A stretch of 64,000 nucleotides of DNA from Mesonia oceanica (GCF_902499555.1 NZ_CABVMM010000004.1:62001-126000); one strand, 5' to 3'; counted from the stretch's first letter, positions 1 through 10,471 are shown. The notes: a model not told the origin generated them from the sequence alone. A program made the numbers and translations.

Positions 1-833
1 ATATAACTTCTTTTCAAAATACTAATGCTTTTCAACAAACTATTTTTGCTAGGGTTGACAATGATAATTTATGTGAAGAAGTTGTTGCCATTAACTTGTT
101 AGTTCTAAATTCAATCCCTATCGAAAACGAAGAAGAAGTTATTTACTGTCTAGAAAATCTTCCTGAACCCATTACCCTTGAAAGTGGAATTCCCAATAAT
201 CAACAAAATAATTACACTTACTATTGGGAACCCTCTCAAGAAATCAGCGAAAGTATCGAGACCAACGATATAGTCACTCACAAAGTTACTGTAACCAATA
301 AAATTTCAGGATGTAGTAAGACCAAAACCATAAACATTATTGCTTCCAATAAAGCTAAATTTGATGTAGATATCGATGGGATTTCCAATACAAACACTGT
401 AACAATTCATTTAAAAGAAGAAAGTTTAGGAGACTATGTTTATTCTGTAGACAATCAATTTTCTACTTATCAAGAAGAAAACATTTTTCAGAATTTAAAA
501 CCTGGCACTCATATAATTTATGTAAAAGACCTTCTTGGGTGCGGCATTAGTTCTAAAGAATTTGATGTACTTGAAATCATGAAATTTTTTACACCTAATC
601 AAGATGGAATAAACGACACTTGGCACCTGTTGGGAAGAAATAATGAAAATATGAAAAATGCCGAAATATTCATTTTCAATCGGTTTGGCAAATTAATCAC
701 CTCTCTTTCACCTAATGGAAAAGGTTGGGACGGAACATTTAACGGCAAACAAATGCCTGCTAATGATTATTGGTATTCACTCAAATTAAACAACGGAAAA
801 ACATATAAAGGTAATTTTACTTTAAAAAGATAA
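1..833 (+). CDS. T9SS type B sorting domain protein, 5' end cut by window edge
   Basis: C-terminal part of a secreted surface protein exported by the type IX secretion system. The frame is open from base 3, so the first in-frame TTG (position 96) is not a real start; residues just before it (QTIFARVDNDNLCEE) match the repeat style of these proteins. The last ~85 residues are the gliding-motility-associated (type B) sorting domain: FFTPNQDGINDTW, then an IFNRFGKLI strand, WDGTFNGK, a DYWYSL strand and a terminal FTLKR. The last ~170 residues closely resemble those of the protein ending at 6275, so the two are paralogues. It is the first of three such genes in the same direction, with 45 nt to the next. 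The ligand or adhesive role cannot be read from the sequence. Confidence 0.9.
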   Translation, partial: ITSFQNTNAFQQTIFARVDNDNLCEEVVAINLLVLNSIPIENEEEVIYCLENLPEPITLESGIPNNQQNNYTYYWEPSQEISESIETNDIVTHKVTVTNKISGCSKTKTINIIASNKAKFDVDIDGISNTNTVTIHLKEESLGDYVYSVDNQFSTYQEENIFQNLKPGTHIIYVKDLLGCGISSKEFDVLEIMKFFTPNQDGINDTWHLLGRNNENMKNAEIFIFNRFGKLITSLSPNGKGWDGTFNGKQMPANDYWYSLKLNNGKTYKGNFTLKR

Positions 834-878
834 TCCTTAAATTTTTAATTATATTTATAATCCTTTAAGGATTATAAT

Positions 879-3854
879 ATGAAAAAAAATTACTTAACGT
901 TATTTTTCTTATGTTTTTCATCTATCGTTATTTCCCAAGATATAGAGCTTTACCAACAATTTAATGGTCAGTATGATTATACAGCGATAGGTGCGACGCT
1001 CAATTCATGCGAAAATAACATCTGTGGTATTTGTGAAATTGAAGATTCAGCTACTGCCAACTTAACTATGCAGGCTAGTCAAACAGTTGTTGCTGCCTAT
1101 TTATACTGGGCAGGTTCAGGCAGTGGTGATTTTGAAGTAGAATTAAATAATCAACCTATTTCTGCCGAAAGAAGCTTTTCTCGTTTCTTAAGTTTTAATT
1201 CCGGAGAATTTGAATTTTTTTCTGCTTTTGCTGATATTACTACCATAATTCAAAATACAGGAAATGCAAATTATACAGTCTCCGAAATAGATTTACAAAA
1301 TGCTATTATTCCTTACTGTAACAATGCTACTAATTTTGGAGGCTGGGCCATTATAGTTATTTATGAAGATAACTCTTTACCTCTTAACCAATTAAGCATT
1401 TTTGATGGTTTACAAGGAGTATCTGTAGATCAACCTAATTTAACCATCCAACTTAACAATTTAAGTGTCATAGACAATAATGATGCAAAAATAGGTTTTT
1501 TAGCCTGGGAAGGAGACTCTTCACTTGGGATAGAAGAAAATTTATTTGTAAATGGTAACGAAATAAGCAACCCTCCATTAAATCCTGCAGGAAATGCATT
1601 TAACGGAACCAATAGCTTTACAAATAGTAGTGAACTCTACAATATGGATCTCGATTTTTATAATATTGAAAACAACATTAATATAGGAGATACGCAGGCA
1701 ACTATACAGCTACATACCGGAAATGGCTTTTCTGGAGACTTAATTTTAATTAATAACGTCATCACTGTACTTAACAGTATTTTACCAGATCCAAGTCCAG
1801 AAATAAATACCATCAACACTACTTGCTTTTCATCAGAAGTAACGATTAATTACACAGTAAATAATGTTAATTGTACAGGTGTTCTCCCTCCCAACACTCC
1901 TATTCTTTTTTATGTAGAAGGAGAATTAATAGGACAAACGCAGACGCAAAACGAAATCCCCATCGATGGCTCAGAAAGTGGGAGCCTTACTGTCAATCTA
2001 CCTGTTAATGCTTCCACAGAAACAGAAATTACCATGATCGTTAATAATGATCTAAATGGCGATATTGTAGTTCCTGAAATAAATGAAGATAACAATGAGA
2101 CTTCTTCAACTTTTTTTCTCCCTGTTTTCGAAATTGCTATAGAACCAAACGACCTGGAGGCCTGTGATGAAACTGATAATAATGATATTACATTCTTTGA
2201 CCTTACGCAAAACTCAGCTCTTATTACCGGCAACCAAACCAATTTAGAAGTCAACTATTTTGAAAATGAAACTCTAGCAGAAAGTAATTTGTCATTTATT
2301 GACGATCCATCTAACTATCCAAATGCAGAAAATCCTCAAGAAATTTTTGTTAGGCTAACTTCAGAATTTGATGATGACTGTTACTTGGTAGATTCCTTTA
2401 TGCTTATCGTAAACGAAACTCCTTTAGCTAATCAAGGAGATAACCTAACCGCTTGTGAATACAACGCAGAAACCGGAACCGCATTTTTTGATCTCACCGA
2501 AAACAATGATCTTATTGTTGATGGACAAAGCAATACCGAACTTAACATTTACTCCAGTGAAGAAAATGCTATTAACAATGAAGATGAAATACAAAACCCT
2601 ACCAATTACCAAAATATAGAGAATCCGCAAAACATTTATGTAAAACTATCCAATGCTGACCACCCTGAATGTTATAGCATTTCTACATTTCAATTGCAAG
2701 TAACTTCGATTTCGATGGGAGAAATCATCACCGAATTTAAAGAATGTGACCCAGATGGAGAAAAAGCATTTTTTGACCTAACTCAAAATACTTCCTTAGC
2801 CATCGACGGACAAGAAAATATAAGCATACATTATTTTGAAACAGAAACACAAGCTGAAAACAATGTCTCTTGGATTGATGATCCAGAAGATTATGAAAAC
2901 ATAGCAAACCCTCAACAAGTCTTTGTAAGAATATCTTCTACAGAAAATGAAGACTGCTATTTAATAGACTCTTTTTTGCTTTCGGTTTATGCTATTCCTG
3001 TAACTGGGGAACCCGATGATTTAACTAGTTGTGATGACTATACCAATGATGAAATAGCGACCTTCAATCTCACAGAAAACGACAATACTATTATTGCCAA
3101 CCAAAATAATACCATTTTAAATTATTATTTAACGGAAGAAGATGCTCTCAATAATGAAAATGAAATAATAAATATTACCAACTACACCAATACTTCTAAC
3201 CCCCAAACCATTTATGCACGTTTAAGCAATAGCTCCTATCAAGAATGCTATACGCTCACTAATTTTCAGTTAAACGTATTACCGGTTACTTCGCAAAATT
3301 CTAATGAAAGTTTACTTCTTTGTGATCTAGGTTTCAATCAAGCTTATTTTGATATTACCGAAATTGAAAATCAAATTAATTTGACAAGTTCTCAAACAAT
3401 TGAGGGGTATTATTTAAGTGAAGAAGACGCAAGCTTTCAGCAAAATCCAATCAACAGTCCGGAATATTACCGGAATACTGCAGCTCCACAAACAATTTAT
3501 ATGAGGATTGAGGAAGATGGAAAATGTTATCAAATTTTAAGTTTTTCAATTTCCGTAGAAAACTGCCCGCCCATTATTCCCGATGGCTATTCTCCTAATG
3601 GAGACGGTATGAATGATACTTTTGAAATTAAAGGACTCTACGATATTTTTGAAAATTTTGAATTAAAGATTTTCAATCGTTACGGCACTCTAATTTACCA
3701 AGGAAATAACAATACTCCTGAATGGGATGGCACTAGTACTGAAGGAATAAATAATGTAGGAAGTCAACTCCCAAGTGGTACTTATTTCTATATCCTAAAT
3801 TTAAACGATGCTAATTACAATCTTTACAGAGGTTGGGTCTATTTAAACAGATAA
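879..3854 (+). CDS. Large T9SS type B surface protein with five ~96-residue tandem repeats
   Basis: 991 aa secreted protein. Residues 1-19 form a signal peptide ending in SQ. Residues ~20-300 form a beta-rich domain (AYLYWAGSGSG, FGGWAIIVIYED) that resembles DUF3344-like surface domains, followed by a CARDB-like domain (~300-415, ends with PEINEDNNE). Then come five Cys-initiated repeats starting near residues 429, 526, 623, 718 and 815, each with an FDLT-type motif, a Y(F/L)xxE strand, an NPQxI(Y/F) motif and a late ECY/DCY. The protein ends in a type B T9SS sorting domain (YSPNGDGMNDTF, FNRYGTLIY, WDG). Start is the ATG at 879 in front of the signal peptide. Most likely an adhesin or cell-surface scaffold; no enzymatic motif is visible. 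Confidence 0.88.
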   Translation: MKKNYLTLFFLCFSSIVISQDIELYQQFNGQYDYTAIGATLNSCENNICGICEIEDSATANLTMQASQTVVAAYLYWAGSGSGDFEVELNNQPISAERSFSRFLSFNSGEFEFFSAFADITTIIQNTGNANYTVSEIDLQNAIIPYCNNATNFGGWAIIVIYEDNSLPLNQLSIFDGLQGVSVDQPNLTIQLNNLSVIDNNDAKIGFLAWEGDSSLGIEENLFVNGNEISNPPLNPAGNAFNGTNSFTNSSELYNMDLDFYNIENNINIGDTQATIQLHTGNGFSGDLILINNVITVLNSILPDPSPEINTINTTCFSSEVTINYTVNNVNCTGVLPPNTPILFYVEGELIGQTQTQNEIPIDGSESGSLTVNLPVNASTETEITMIVNNDLNGDIVVPEINEDNNETSSTFFLPVFEIAIEPNDLEACDETDNNDITFFDLTQNSALITGNQTNLEVNYFENETLAESNLSFIDDPSNYPNAENPQEIFVRLTSEFDDDCYLVDSFMLIVNETPLANQGDNLTACEYNAETGTAFFDLTENNDLIVDGQSNTELNIYSSEENAINNEDEIQNPTNYQNIENPQNIYVKLSNADHPECYSISTFQLQVTSISMGEIITEFKECDPDGEKAFFDLTQNTSLAIDGQENISIHYFETETQAENNVSWIDDPEDYENIANPQQVFVRISSTENEDCYLIDSFLLSVYAIPVTGEPDDLTSCDDYTNDEIATFNLTENDNTIIANQNNTILNYYLTEEDALNNENEIINITNYTNTSNPQTIYARLSNSSYQECYTLTNFQLNVLPVTSQNSNESLLLCDLGFNQAYFDITEIENQINLTSSQTIEGYYLSEEDASFQQNPINSPEYYRNTAAPQTIYMRIEEDGKCYQILSFSISVENCPPIIPDGYSPNGDGMNDTFEIKGLYDIFENFELKIFNRYGTLIYQGNNNTPEWDGTSTEGINNVGSQLPSGTYFYILNLNDANYNLYRGWVYLNR

Positions 3855-3908
3855 GTTAAGAAATCAATAATATTCAAGGTAATAAAGGCATATTTTTTGA
3901 GGATTGTG

Positions 3909-3916
3909 TAAATTTG
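3909..3916 (+). promoter_or_regulatory. Bacteroidota -7 box (TAAATTTG) upstream of choice-of-anchor L gene
   Basis: Exact match to TAnnTTTG, 19 nt before the TTG start at 3936. No TTG element at the usual 17-23 nt distance is seen upstream, so only the -7 half is supported. Confidence 0.45.
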
Positions 3917-3935
3917 CAACCCCAAAAATTTTGCT

Positions 3936-6275
3936 TTGAAAAGACTTTTGCAATTTGTTCTTCTAATAGTTTGTTTTTCAACATATTCTCAAAATATTTC
4001 TGTTGACGCAAACACTTATTCCCCACAAGAACTCGTAGAAAATATTCTTATTAATAGCGGCTGTATTGATAACATAAATGTAACCGGAGTCATAGGCGGA
4101 AACTTCAATAATGATAAGAGCTACGGCTATTTTGAAAGAAATGGAAGTAATTTCCCTTTTGAAAACGGTATAGTAATGGCGACCGGAAAACTAAGTAATG
4201 TTCCTGGACCAAATAATTTCACAAGTAGTGATGATGCTTCCGGTTGGGGCCCGGACCAAGATTTAGAACAAGTCTTAGGAATCGATGATACCCATAATGC
4301 AACCGTAATTGAATTTGATTTTACTCCTAATGCGAACTCGATTCAGTTTCGTTATATTTTTGCTTCAGAAGAATACCGGGAAGGTAACATCACTACCTGT
4401 AGATTTTCCGACGTGTTTGGCTTTCTAATAAAGCCATTAGGAGGCAGCTATGAAAATATCGCTGTAGTTCCCGGTACCAATACCCCAGTGAAAGTAACTA
4501 CTGTTCATCCTACAATACCCGGAGGTTGTAATGCGGAAAATGAACAATACTTCGGCTCTTTCAACGGCAGCAATCACCCTATTAATTTTAATGGAGAAAC
4601 AAGACCTCTTATAGCTCAAACCAATGTGAATGCGGGCACCACCTATCATATTAAATTAGTCATCGCAGATGACTACAATTATCAATTTGATTCTGCGGTA
4701 TTTCTAGAAGGAAATAGTTTTAATATCGGGGCCAATCTAGGAGGAGATCTCACTGGAAATCAAGCTTTATGTGAAGGGGAAACCTATCAATTAAATGTGA
4801 ACAATAACGGAAATACCCCAACTAATCACGAATGGTTTTTAGTAAATAACGACGGAAGCGAAACTTTACTAGCTTCAGGAGCTTCAGAAAATACTTACGA
4901 AGTAAACAGTCCGGGAACTTATAAAGTAGTGGTTACCTATGGCCCCAATTGTTCAGCAGATGATACTATTGAAATTGAATACGTAGATTTCACCACACTT
5001 ACCGATGAAACACTCACTGAATGTGATACTGACAATGACGGTTTAAGCATTTTCAATTTAAATAATGCCAATCAAAATTTAACCAATAGCAATCAGAACT
5101 TTACGGTAACCAATTACTTCCTTACCGAAGCTGAAGCTGAAGCTAATACCGATCCTATCAACAATCCGGGAAGTTTTTCTAACAGCTCCGCCAACCAACA
5201 AGTGTTTGCTAGAATTCAATCCACTTCCGGATGCACTACTGTAAGAAGCTTAACCTTAAGTACTTCTTTCGCAAGTTATGATCCTGTTTATTTGGTAGAA
5301 TGTTTCCAGGTTGAAGACAATTCAATTTCATATCTATTAAATGATTCTCAAGGCGCTATCGCCAGCGAGACAGGGCTCAGTTCTTTTAGTGCTACTTATT
5401 ATCCTACTGAAAATGAAGCACTAGCTGAAACAAATGTTTTGGGCAATAATTTTCAAGTTCAAATAACCAACCTCCCAACTTCGGTCTTTGCCCAAATTTC
5501 AACCAGTTCCGGTTGCCAAGGAATCATAGAAATTATCTTAGAAAGTATTCAGTCTCCCGAAATCAATTCTAACTACCAAGCTCCGTTTCTTTGTACCGAA
5601 AACGAAAACGGAATTACCATTGAAGCCGGAATCACCGAAAATCCTTCCACATTTACTTTTCAGTGGAATACAGGGGAAACATCTCCATCTATTCAAGTAG
5701 ATAGCATAGGAACTTACGAAGTGAACATTACGAGAACGTTGAATTTCGCAGGAGAAGATTATAGCTGTACTTCCACCAATCAAATTACTGTTTTAGGCTC
5801 TGAAAAAGCGCAAATTGATTATGAAATTGTTGGGAATTTTGACAATTACCAAGCAATCATCACTGCATCAGGAACCGGGGATTATGTTTATTCTTTGGAC
5901 GATCAGTTTGGAGAATATCAAACGACTAACACTTTTCCTGTTGGTGCCGGATCCCATAAAATTTTCGTAAAAGACCAAAATGGTTGTGGTATTAGCGTAA
6001 AAGAATTTAAAGTGTTAGGCTATCCTAGGTTTTTCACTCCCAACCAAGATGGGATTAATGATTATTGGCGATTAATCGGGGTGGAAAAATTCAACCCAAA
6101 AATTAAATCGGTTTATATTTTTGATCGCTTCGGGAAATTAATCACAGGCCTAAAACCCGAACAACGCTGGGATGGAAGTTTTAATGGAAAAAACCTCCCT
6201 TCCAATGATTATTGGTTTTTGGTGAATTTTATAGACGACTCTAATTTTAAGGGACATTTCACATTAAAGCGCTAG
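3936..6275 (+). CDS. Choice-of-anchor L domain protein with T9SS type B sorting domain
   Basis: 779 aa secreted surface protein that begins at a TTG codon; no ATG lies between the upstream -7 box and the signal peptide (residues 1-18, ending YSQ). Residues ~30-265 are a choice-of-anchor L domain: an NVTGVIGG(N) start, the GIVMATGKL block, FDFTP, FRYIFASEEY and a late YHIKLVIADD. An Ig/PKD-like segment follows (~270-350), then two degenerate copies of the Cys-initiated repeat found five times in the preceding protein, and a type B T9SS sorting domain (FFTPNQDGINDYW, IFDRFGKLI, WDGSFNGK, FTLKR). It completes the tandem array of three. Such proteins are usually adhesins or surface-anchored cargo; the target is unknown. 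Confidence 0.9.
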   Translation: MKRLLQFVLLIVCFSTYSQNISVDANTYSPQELVENILINSGCIDNINVTGVIGGNFNNDKSYGYFERNGSNFPFENGIVMATGKLSNVPGPNNFTSSDDASGWGPDQDLEQVLGIDDTHNATVIEFDFTPNANSIQFRYIFASEEYREGNITTCRFSDVFGFLIKPLGGSYENIAVVPGTNTPVKVTTVHPTIPGGCNAENEQYFGSFNGSNHPINFNGETRPLIAQTNVNAGTTYHIKLVIADDYNYQFDSAVFLEGNSFNIGANLGGDLTGNQALCEGETYQLNVNNNGNTPTNHEWFLVNNDGSETLLASGASENTYEVNSPGTYKVVVTYGPNCSADDTIEIEYVDFTTLTDETLTECDTDNDGLSIFNLNNANQNLTNSNQNFTVTNYFLTEAEAEANTDPINNPGSFSNSSANQQVFARIQSTSGCTTVRSLTLSTSFASYDPVYLVECFQVEDNSISYLLNDSQGAIASETGLSSFSATYYPTENEALAETNVLGNNFQVQITNLPTSVFAQISTSSGCQGIIEIILESIQSPEINSNYQAPFLCTENENGITIEAGITENPSTFTFQWNTGETSPSIQVDSIGTYEVNITRTLNFAGEDYSCTSTNQITVLGSEKAQIDYEIVGNFDNYQAIITASGTGDYVYSLDDQFGEYQTTNTFPVGAGSHKIFVKDQNGCGISVKEFKVLGYPRFFTPNQDGINDYWRLIGVEKFNPKIKSVYIFDRFGKLITGLKPEQRWDGSFNGKNLPSNDYWFLVNFIDDSNFKGHFTLKR

Positions 6276-6304
6276 CAAATTGCTACTTTAGAAGTTGTAA
6301 TCCT

Positions 6305-6320
6305 TCGGAAGCAATTCCGA
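6305..6320 (+). other. Small GNRA-capped hairpin upstream of uvrB
   Basis: TCGGAA-GCAA-TTCCGA makes a 6 bp stem with a GCAA tetraloop. No T-run follows, so it is not an obvious terminator. It sits in the 105 nt gap between the surface protein and uvrB. Confidence 0.3.
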
Positions 6321-6380
6321 CAGAAACACTCATGATTTCTACTAACTGATGTAGAGAATTCAACTAAAGTTTTATACTGA

Positions 6381-8387
6381 ATGAAATTCAAAATAAATTC
6401 TGAATACCAACCTACAGGCGACCAACCAAAAGCCATTAAACAACTCCGCCAAGGAATAGACCAAGGAGAACGTTACCAAACCCTACTTGGAGTTACTGGT
6501 TCCGGGAAAACCTTTACAATGGCCAATGTAATTGAAAAAGTAGAACGTCCTACATTGATCTTAGCTCACAATAAAACCTTGGCTGCCCAACTTTATAATG
6601 AGTTTAAAAGCTTTTTTCCCGATAACGCAGTAGAATATTTTGTATCTTATTACGATTACTACCAACCTGAAGCTTTTATCCCTTCATCAGGAACTTATAT
6701 CGAAAAAGATTTATCGATTAATGAAGAGATTGAAAAACTTCGCTTAAGCACTACGTCTTCCCTACTTTCGGGACGTCGGGATGTTTTGGTAGTAGCCTCT
6801 GTAAGTTGTTTGTACGGTATTGGTAACCCAATTGAATTTCAAAAAAATGTGATTTCCATTGAACAGGATATGACCATTTCCAGAACCAAATTGTTACACC
6901 GATTGGTGCAAAGTTTATACTCGAGAACCGAAAGTGAATTTAATCATGGAAATTTCAGAATTAAAGGCGATACTGTCGATGTCTATCCTGGGTATGCTGA
7001 TGATGCCTTTCGGATTCATTTTTTTGGAGATGAAATTGAAGAAATTGAAGCCTTCGACCCGCAAACAAATGAAGTTATTGAAAAATATGAGCGTTTGAAT
7101 ATTTATCCTGCGAATATGTTCGTGACTTCACCAGATATTTTAAATAACGCCATTGACCAGATCACCTTAGACTTAGGAAAGCAAGTCAACTATTTCCAAG
7201 AGATTGGAAAACCTTTAGAAGCAAAACGTTTGGAAGAACGCACCAATTTTGACTTAGAAATGATCAAAGAATTGGGCTATTGTTCCGGTATCGAGAACTA
7301 TTCACGCTATTTAGATGGAAGGCAACCTGGTTCTCGACCTTTCTGCTTGTTAGATTATTTTCCAGACGATTTTCTCATGTTTGTTGACGAAAGTCACGTT
7401 ACCATTCCTCAGGTCGGGGCAATGTATGGTGGCGACAGAAGTAGAAAAGAAAATTTAGTCGAATATGGCTTTAGACTTCCTGCAGCGATGGATAACCGTC
7501 CACTAAAGTTTGAAGAATTTGAAACGCTTCAAAATCAAGTGGTTTATGTCAGTGCGACTCCTGCCGATTATGAGATGAACAAAACCGGCGGTGTTTACGT
7601 AGAACAAGTGATTCGCCCTACAGGATTATTAGATCCGATTATTGAAGTTCGCCCGAGTTTAAATCAGATTGATGACTTAATTGAAGAAATTCAAGAACGG
7701 GTAGATAAAGACCAACGGACTTTAGTTACCACGCTTACCAAACGTATGGCGGAAGAATTGACCAAATACTTATCCCGAATAGATATTAGATGCCGCTATA
7801 TTCATAGTGATATCGATACCTTAGAAAGAGTTGAAATTATGCAAGATTTGCGTAAAGGTCTTTTTGATGTACTGGTTGGTGTAAACCTTTTAAGAGAAGG
7901 ATTGGATTTACCTGAAGTTTCGCTCGTAGCGATTTTAGATGCCGATAAAGAAGGATTTTTACGCAGCCAGCGTTCACTTACCCAAACCATTGGTCGGGCA
8001 GCCCGTCACTTAGAAGGAAAAGCAATTATGTATGCTGACAAGATTACAGACAGTATGCAAAAAACGATAGATGAAACCGAATACCGTCGTGAAAAACAGA
8101 TGGCTTACAATACAGAGCACAACATCACACCAACAGCGCTTAAAAAATCCTTAGATAATACTTTAGCAGGAAGAAAAGCCGAACCTTATGAATTTGAACC
8201 GGCTCCCAACTTAAAAGCTGCGGAAGAGGAAGTGACTTATTTTAGTGAAAACCAACTGGAAGAACGAATGCGAATGATTCGGAAGAAAATGGAAGGTGCC
8301 GCAAAAGATTTAGATTTTATGTCGGCAGCGCGTTACCGTGACGAACTAAAAATGCTTCAAGAAAAATTAAAAGACAAGAAAGTATAA
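6381..8387 (+). CDS. uvrB: Excinuclease ABC subunit UvrB
   Basis: 668 aa cytoplasmic DNA-damage recognition helicase of nucleotide excision repair, partner of UvrA and UvrC. Visible: Walker A (GVTGSGKT, residues 38-45), the damage-probing beta-hairpin region ([12 protein letters not shown]), the DExx-box equivalent FVDESH, helicase motifs with [14 protein letters not shown] and QTIGRAARH, and a C-terminal UVR motif (the [19 protein letters not shown] stretch) that contacts UvrC. Length is typical of the family. It stands alone here; uvrA and uvrC are not in the window. The start ATG is directly followed by the conserved [16 protein letters not shown] beginning. Confidence 0.98.
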   Translation: MKFKINSEYQPTGDQPKAIKQLRQGIDQGERYQTLLGVTGSGKTFTMANVIEKVERPTLILAHNKTLAAQLYNEFKSFFPDNAVEYFVSYYDYYQPEAFIPSSGTYIEKDLSINEEIEKLRLSTTSSLLSGRRDVLVVASVSCLYGIGNPIEFQKNVISIEQDMTISRTKLLHRLVQSLYSRTESEFNHGNFRIKGDTVDVYPGYADDAFRIHFFGDEIEEIEAFDPQTNEVIEKYERLNIYPANMFVTSPDILNNAIDQITLDLGKQVNYFQEIGKPLEAKRLEERTNFDLEMIKELGYCSGIENYSRYLDGRQPGSRPFCLLDYFPDDFLMFVDESHVTIPQVGAMYGGDRSRKENLVEYGFRLPAAMDNRPLKFEEFETLQNQVVYVSATPADYEMNKTGGVYVEQVIRPTGLLDPIIEVRPSLNQIDDLIEEIQERVDKDQRTLVTTLTKRMAEELTKYLSRIDIRCRYIHSDIDTLERVEIMQDLRKGLFDVLVGVNLLREGLDLPEVSLVAILDADKEGFLRSQRSLTQTIGRAARHLEGKAIMYADKITDSMQKTIDETEYRREKQMAYNTEHNITPTALKKSLDNTLAGRKAEPYEFEPAPNLKAAEEEVTYFSENQLEERMRMIRKKMEGAAKDLDFMSAARYRDELKMLQEKLKDKKV

Positions 8388-8480
8388 GTTGAGTTGTTAA
8401 ATTGAAAAAATACCATAAAACGTTTGTTATTCATACAAACCAACAAGTACGCACCTTTCAATTTAAGCCAAACTCATACA

Positions 8481-8507
8481 TAAAAAACGCCCGGAATAAT
8501 CCGGGCG
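8481..8507 (-). terminator. Intrinsic terminator of the Hsp20 gene
   Basis: CGCCCGG (8488-8494), loop AATAAT, CCGGGCG (8501-8507). On the minus strand the stem is followed by TTTTTT, so it ends transcription of the Hsp20 gene 33 nt after its stop. It may also stop uvrB transcripts, but on the plus strand there is no real T-run. Confidence 0.85.
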
Positions 8508-8539
8508 CTTTCAACTAACTAATCAAATCAAACTACGCA

Positions 8540-8983
8540 TTATGAAATCTCAATCATTCGTTTAGCTTGCACTTTTGCTTCTTCTTTTTTAGGAAGGTTA
8601 ATCAATAATACTCCATTTTCGTAGGAAGCATTTATTTTAGTACTATCTACAGTTTCCGGTAGACTAAATGCTCTTTTAAAAGTACTGTAGCTAAATTCCC
8701 TTCTGGTGAATTTTCCTTTTTCTTCTTCTTTATTTTCTTTTTTAGTTTCAGAAGAAATGGTTAACACATCCTTATCCAACTCAATATTAAAATCTTCTTT
8801 AGTTTTTCCCGGAGCAGCTACTTCTACTAAAAAGTTCTCTTCAGTTTCTTGAATATTTACTGCCGGAATGCTCACTCCAATATTATTTACATTCGAAGTT
8901 CCGCCTAACCAATCTGTTTTAAACATATCATCAAAAATAGATGGTAACCAATTGTCTGCTGCTGTTCTTTTTACTAAACTCAT
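8540..8983 (-). CDS. Small heat-shock protein, Hsp20/alpha-crystallin family
   Basis: 147 aa ATP-independent holdase chaperone. The alpha-crystallin domain covers residues ~40-140: it opens with VSIPAVNIQETEENFLVEVAAPG, carries DFNIELDKDVLTIS and closes with the diagnostic ASYENGVLLINLPK (A-x-x-x-n-G-v-L family signature). The tail ends in IEI, matching the IxI motif that drives oligomerisation. The N-terminal MSLVKRTAADNWLPSIFDDMF type start is common in Bacteroidota members. Its own terminator lies downstream. No exact TAnnTTTG box is seen upstream, which might fit an alternative heat-shock promoter, but that is only a guess. Confidence 0.96.
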   Translation of the reverse strand: MSLVKRTAADNWLPSIFDDMFKTDWLGGTSNVNNIGVSIPAVNIQETEENFLVEVAAPGKTKEDFNIELDKDVLTISSETKKENKEEEKGKFTRREFSYSTFKRAFSLPETVDSTKINASYENGVLLINLPKKEEAKVQAKRMIEIS

Positions 8984-9181
8984 AACTTTTTATTTTTTGT
9001 TATTATTATCAATTTTATATTCTGTAAATAGCAATTTAAATACCAACACTATTTTTATGACTTTTTGACACATAACCACAATCAATTAATGACAAAATGG
9101 CGCTTTTTACGGTTAAAGAATGGTTAAAAAGTCAGTTTTACTTAATAAGAGTTCTATTTTAGCCTAGCTAACTCCACATAA

Positions 9182-10471
9182 ATGAAATATTTATTTAATA
9201 AGTTCTACAGTTTTTTCAATACCATTGAAGGAAAGATTGCATTCTACCCTACTCTTTTCGCTTTTTTCGGACTCATATTTTCTTTAATTTCATTATCACT
9301 CGAAAACACGGGAATCTCAGATTGGTTAGCTTCAATTTATGACGGATTTATCATAGAGAGTGGCGACACAGCAAGAACGATCTTGAGCTATTTAACCGGC
9401 GGACTAATTTCCTTAATGGTTTTCAGTTTTTCCATGGTGATGGTTATGCTTAATCAAGCTTCCTCTAATTATTCCCCAAGGGTTTTACCAGGACTTATTT
9501 CTAACAAAAACCACCAATACGTTTTAGGGATCTATCTCGGGACGATTATTTACAATGTTTTTATTACCATAGCCATCAAAGCACCGGAAAATAATAACAT
9601 ACGCATCCCCAGCTTTTCTATTTTTATAACTGTTTTACTGAGCATCTTATGCTTAGGAGCTTTCATTTATTTTATTCATTCTATTTCCCAATCCATTCAG
9701 GTAAATAATATTTTATCTAATGAATATAAAAAAGCAAGAAAGAGACTAAAACACATTATTGAAATACAAAAAGAAGAACCCGAACTCACCTTCCCCAATA
9801 CCGACAATTGGAAAAGTTATAAAAGTCAAAAAACAGGGTATTTTCAAAATGTTTCTATTAATAACTTAAAAGAGCTTTGTAAAGAAAATGAATTAAAACT
9901 TTCCATTTTACCGATAAAAGGAAGTTTTATTGCTGAAAATTCTGATATTATAAAAACCAACAAAGAGATTGACGACGAGTTAGCTTTAAAAATCTTAAGC
10001 AATTTTAATTTCGCGGAAGGTGAGTTTGTAAAAGACAATTATGTTTTAGGTTTTAAACACATCACAGAAATAGGTATCCGTGCAATTTCTCCTGCAATCA
10101 ACGATCCTTCCACCACCATCAATACGATCGATTATCTTACCAATCTTTTAGCTTTACGATTGCTCAAAAAAGAAGACGAAATTGTTATCCTTGAAGACAA
10201 ACAAGCTTGTATCTGGCTTTCAACCACTTGCTTTGATGAATTGCTTTATCAAATAATTCTTCCCTACCGCACTTACTGTAAAAATGATTTTAGTTGTATT
10301 CAGAAATTATTCTTGATGTTTTCATTTTTACTAAAACAAAAAACGGTTAACGACAATTACTATAAAGCCATACGGAAAGAAGCTAAGAATTTATATGATG
10401 ATGTAAAATATGTACTTAAAAACGAAAGAGATTTAGAAAGATTGGAAGCAATCTATGGACAAATTGCTTAA
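9182..10471 (+). CDS. DUF2254 family inner-membrane protein
   Basis: 429 aa. Four hydrophobic segments lie in the first ~165 residues (about 20-40, 80-100, 110-130 and 140-165), followed by a long soluble region. The family hallmark is visible: SGDTARTILSYLTGG, then a membrane segment and NQASSNYSPRVLPG; later FAEGEFV and GIRAISPAINDPSTT. The function of DUF2254 is not established; it has been discussed as a channel-like membrane protein. The gene is monocistronic or leads into the DUF1456 gene, whose promoter overlaps its last codons. Confidence 0.87.
   Translation: MKYLFNKFYSFFNTIEGKIAFYPTLFAFFGLIFSLISLSLENTGISDWLASIYDGFIIESGDTARTILSYLTGGLISLMVFSFSMVMVMLNQASSNYSPRVLPGLISNKNHQYVLGIYLGTIIYNVFITIAIKAPENNNIRIPSFSIFITVLLSILCLGAFIYFIHSISQSIQVNNILSNEYKKARKRLKHIIEIQKEEPELTFPNTDNWKSYKSQKTGYFQNVSINNLKELCKENELKLSILPIKGSFIAENSDIIKTNKEIDDELALKILSNFNFAEGEFVKDNYVLGFKHITEIGIRAISPAINDPSTTINTIDYLTNLLALRLLKKEDEIVILEDKQACIWLSTTCFDELLYQIILPYRTYCKNDFSCIQKLFLMFSFLLKQKTVNDNYYKAIRKEAKNLYDDVKYVLKNERDLERLEAIYGQIA

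Noticed and set aside
96..833. TTG start at 96 for the first gene
   Set aside because: The frame is open back to base 3 and the upstream residues fit the protein family; the gene is simply cut by the window edge.
2163..3590. CRISPR-like array
   Set aside because: The ~290 nt periodic structure is coding repeats in one open frame with diverged DNA; there are no short identical repeats with spacers anywhere in the window.
6305..6320. Terminator for the choice-of-anchor L gene
   Set aside because: Only a 6 bp stem and no T-run.
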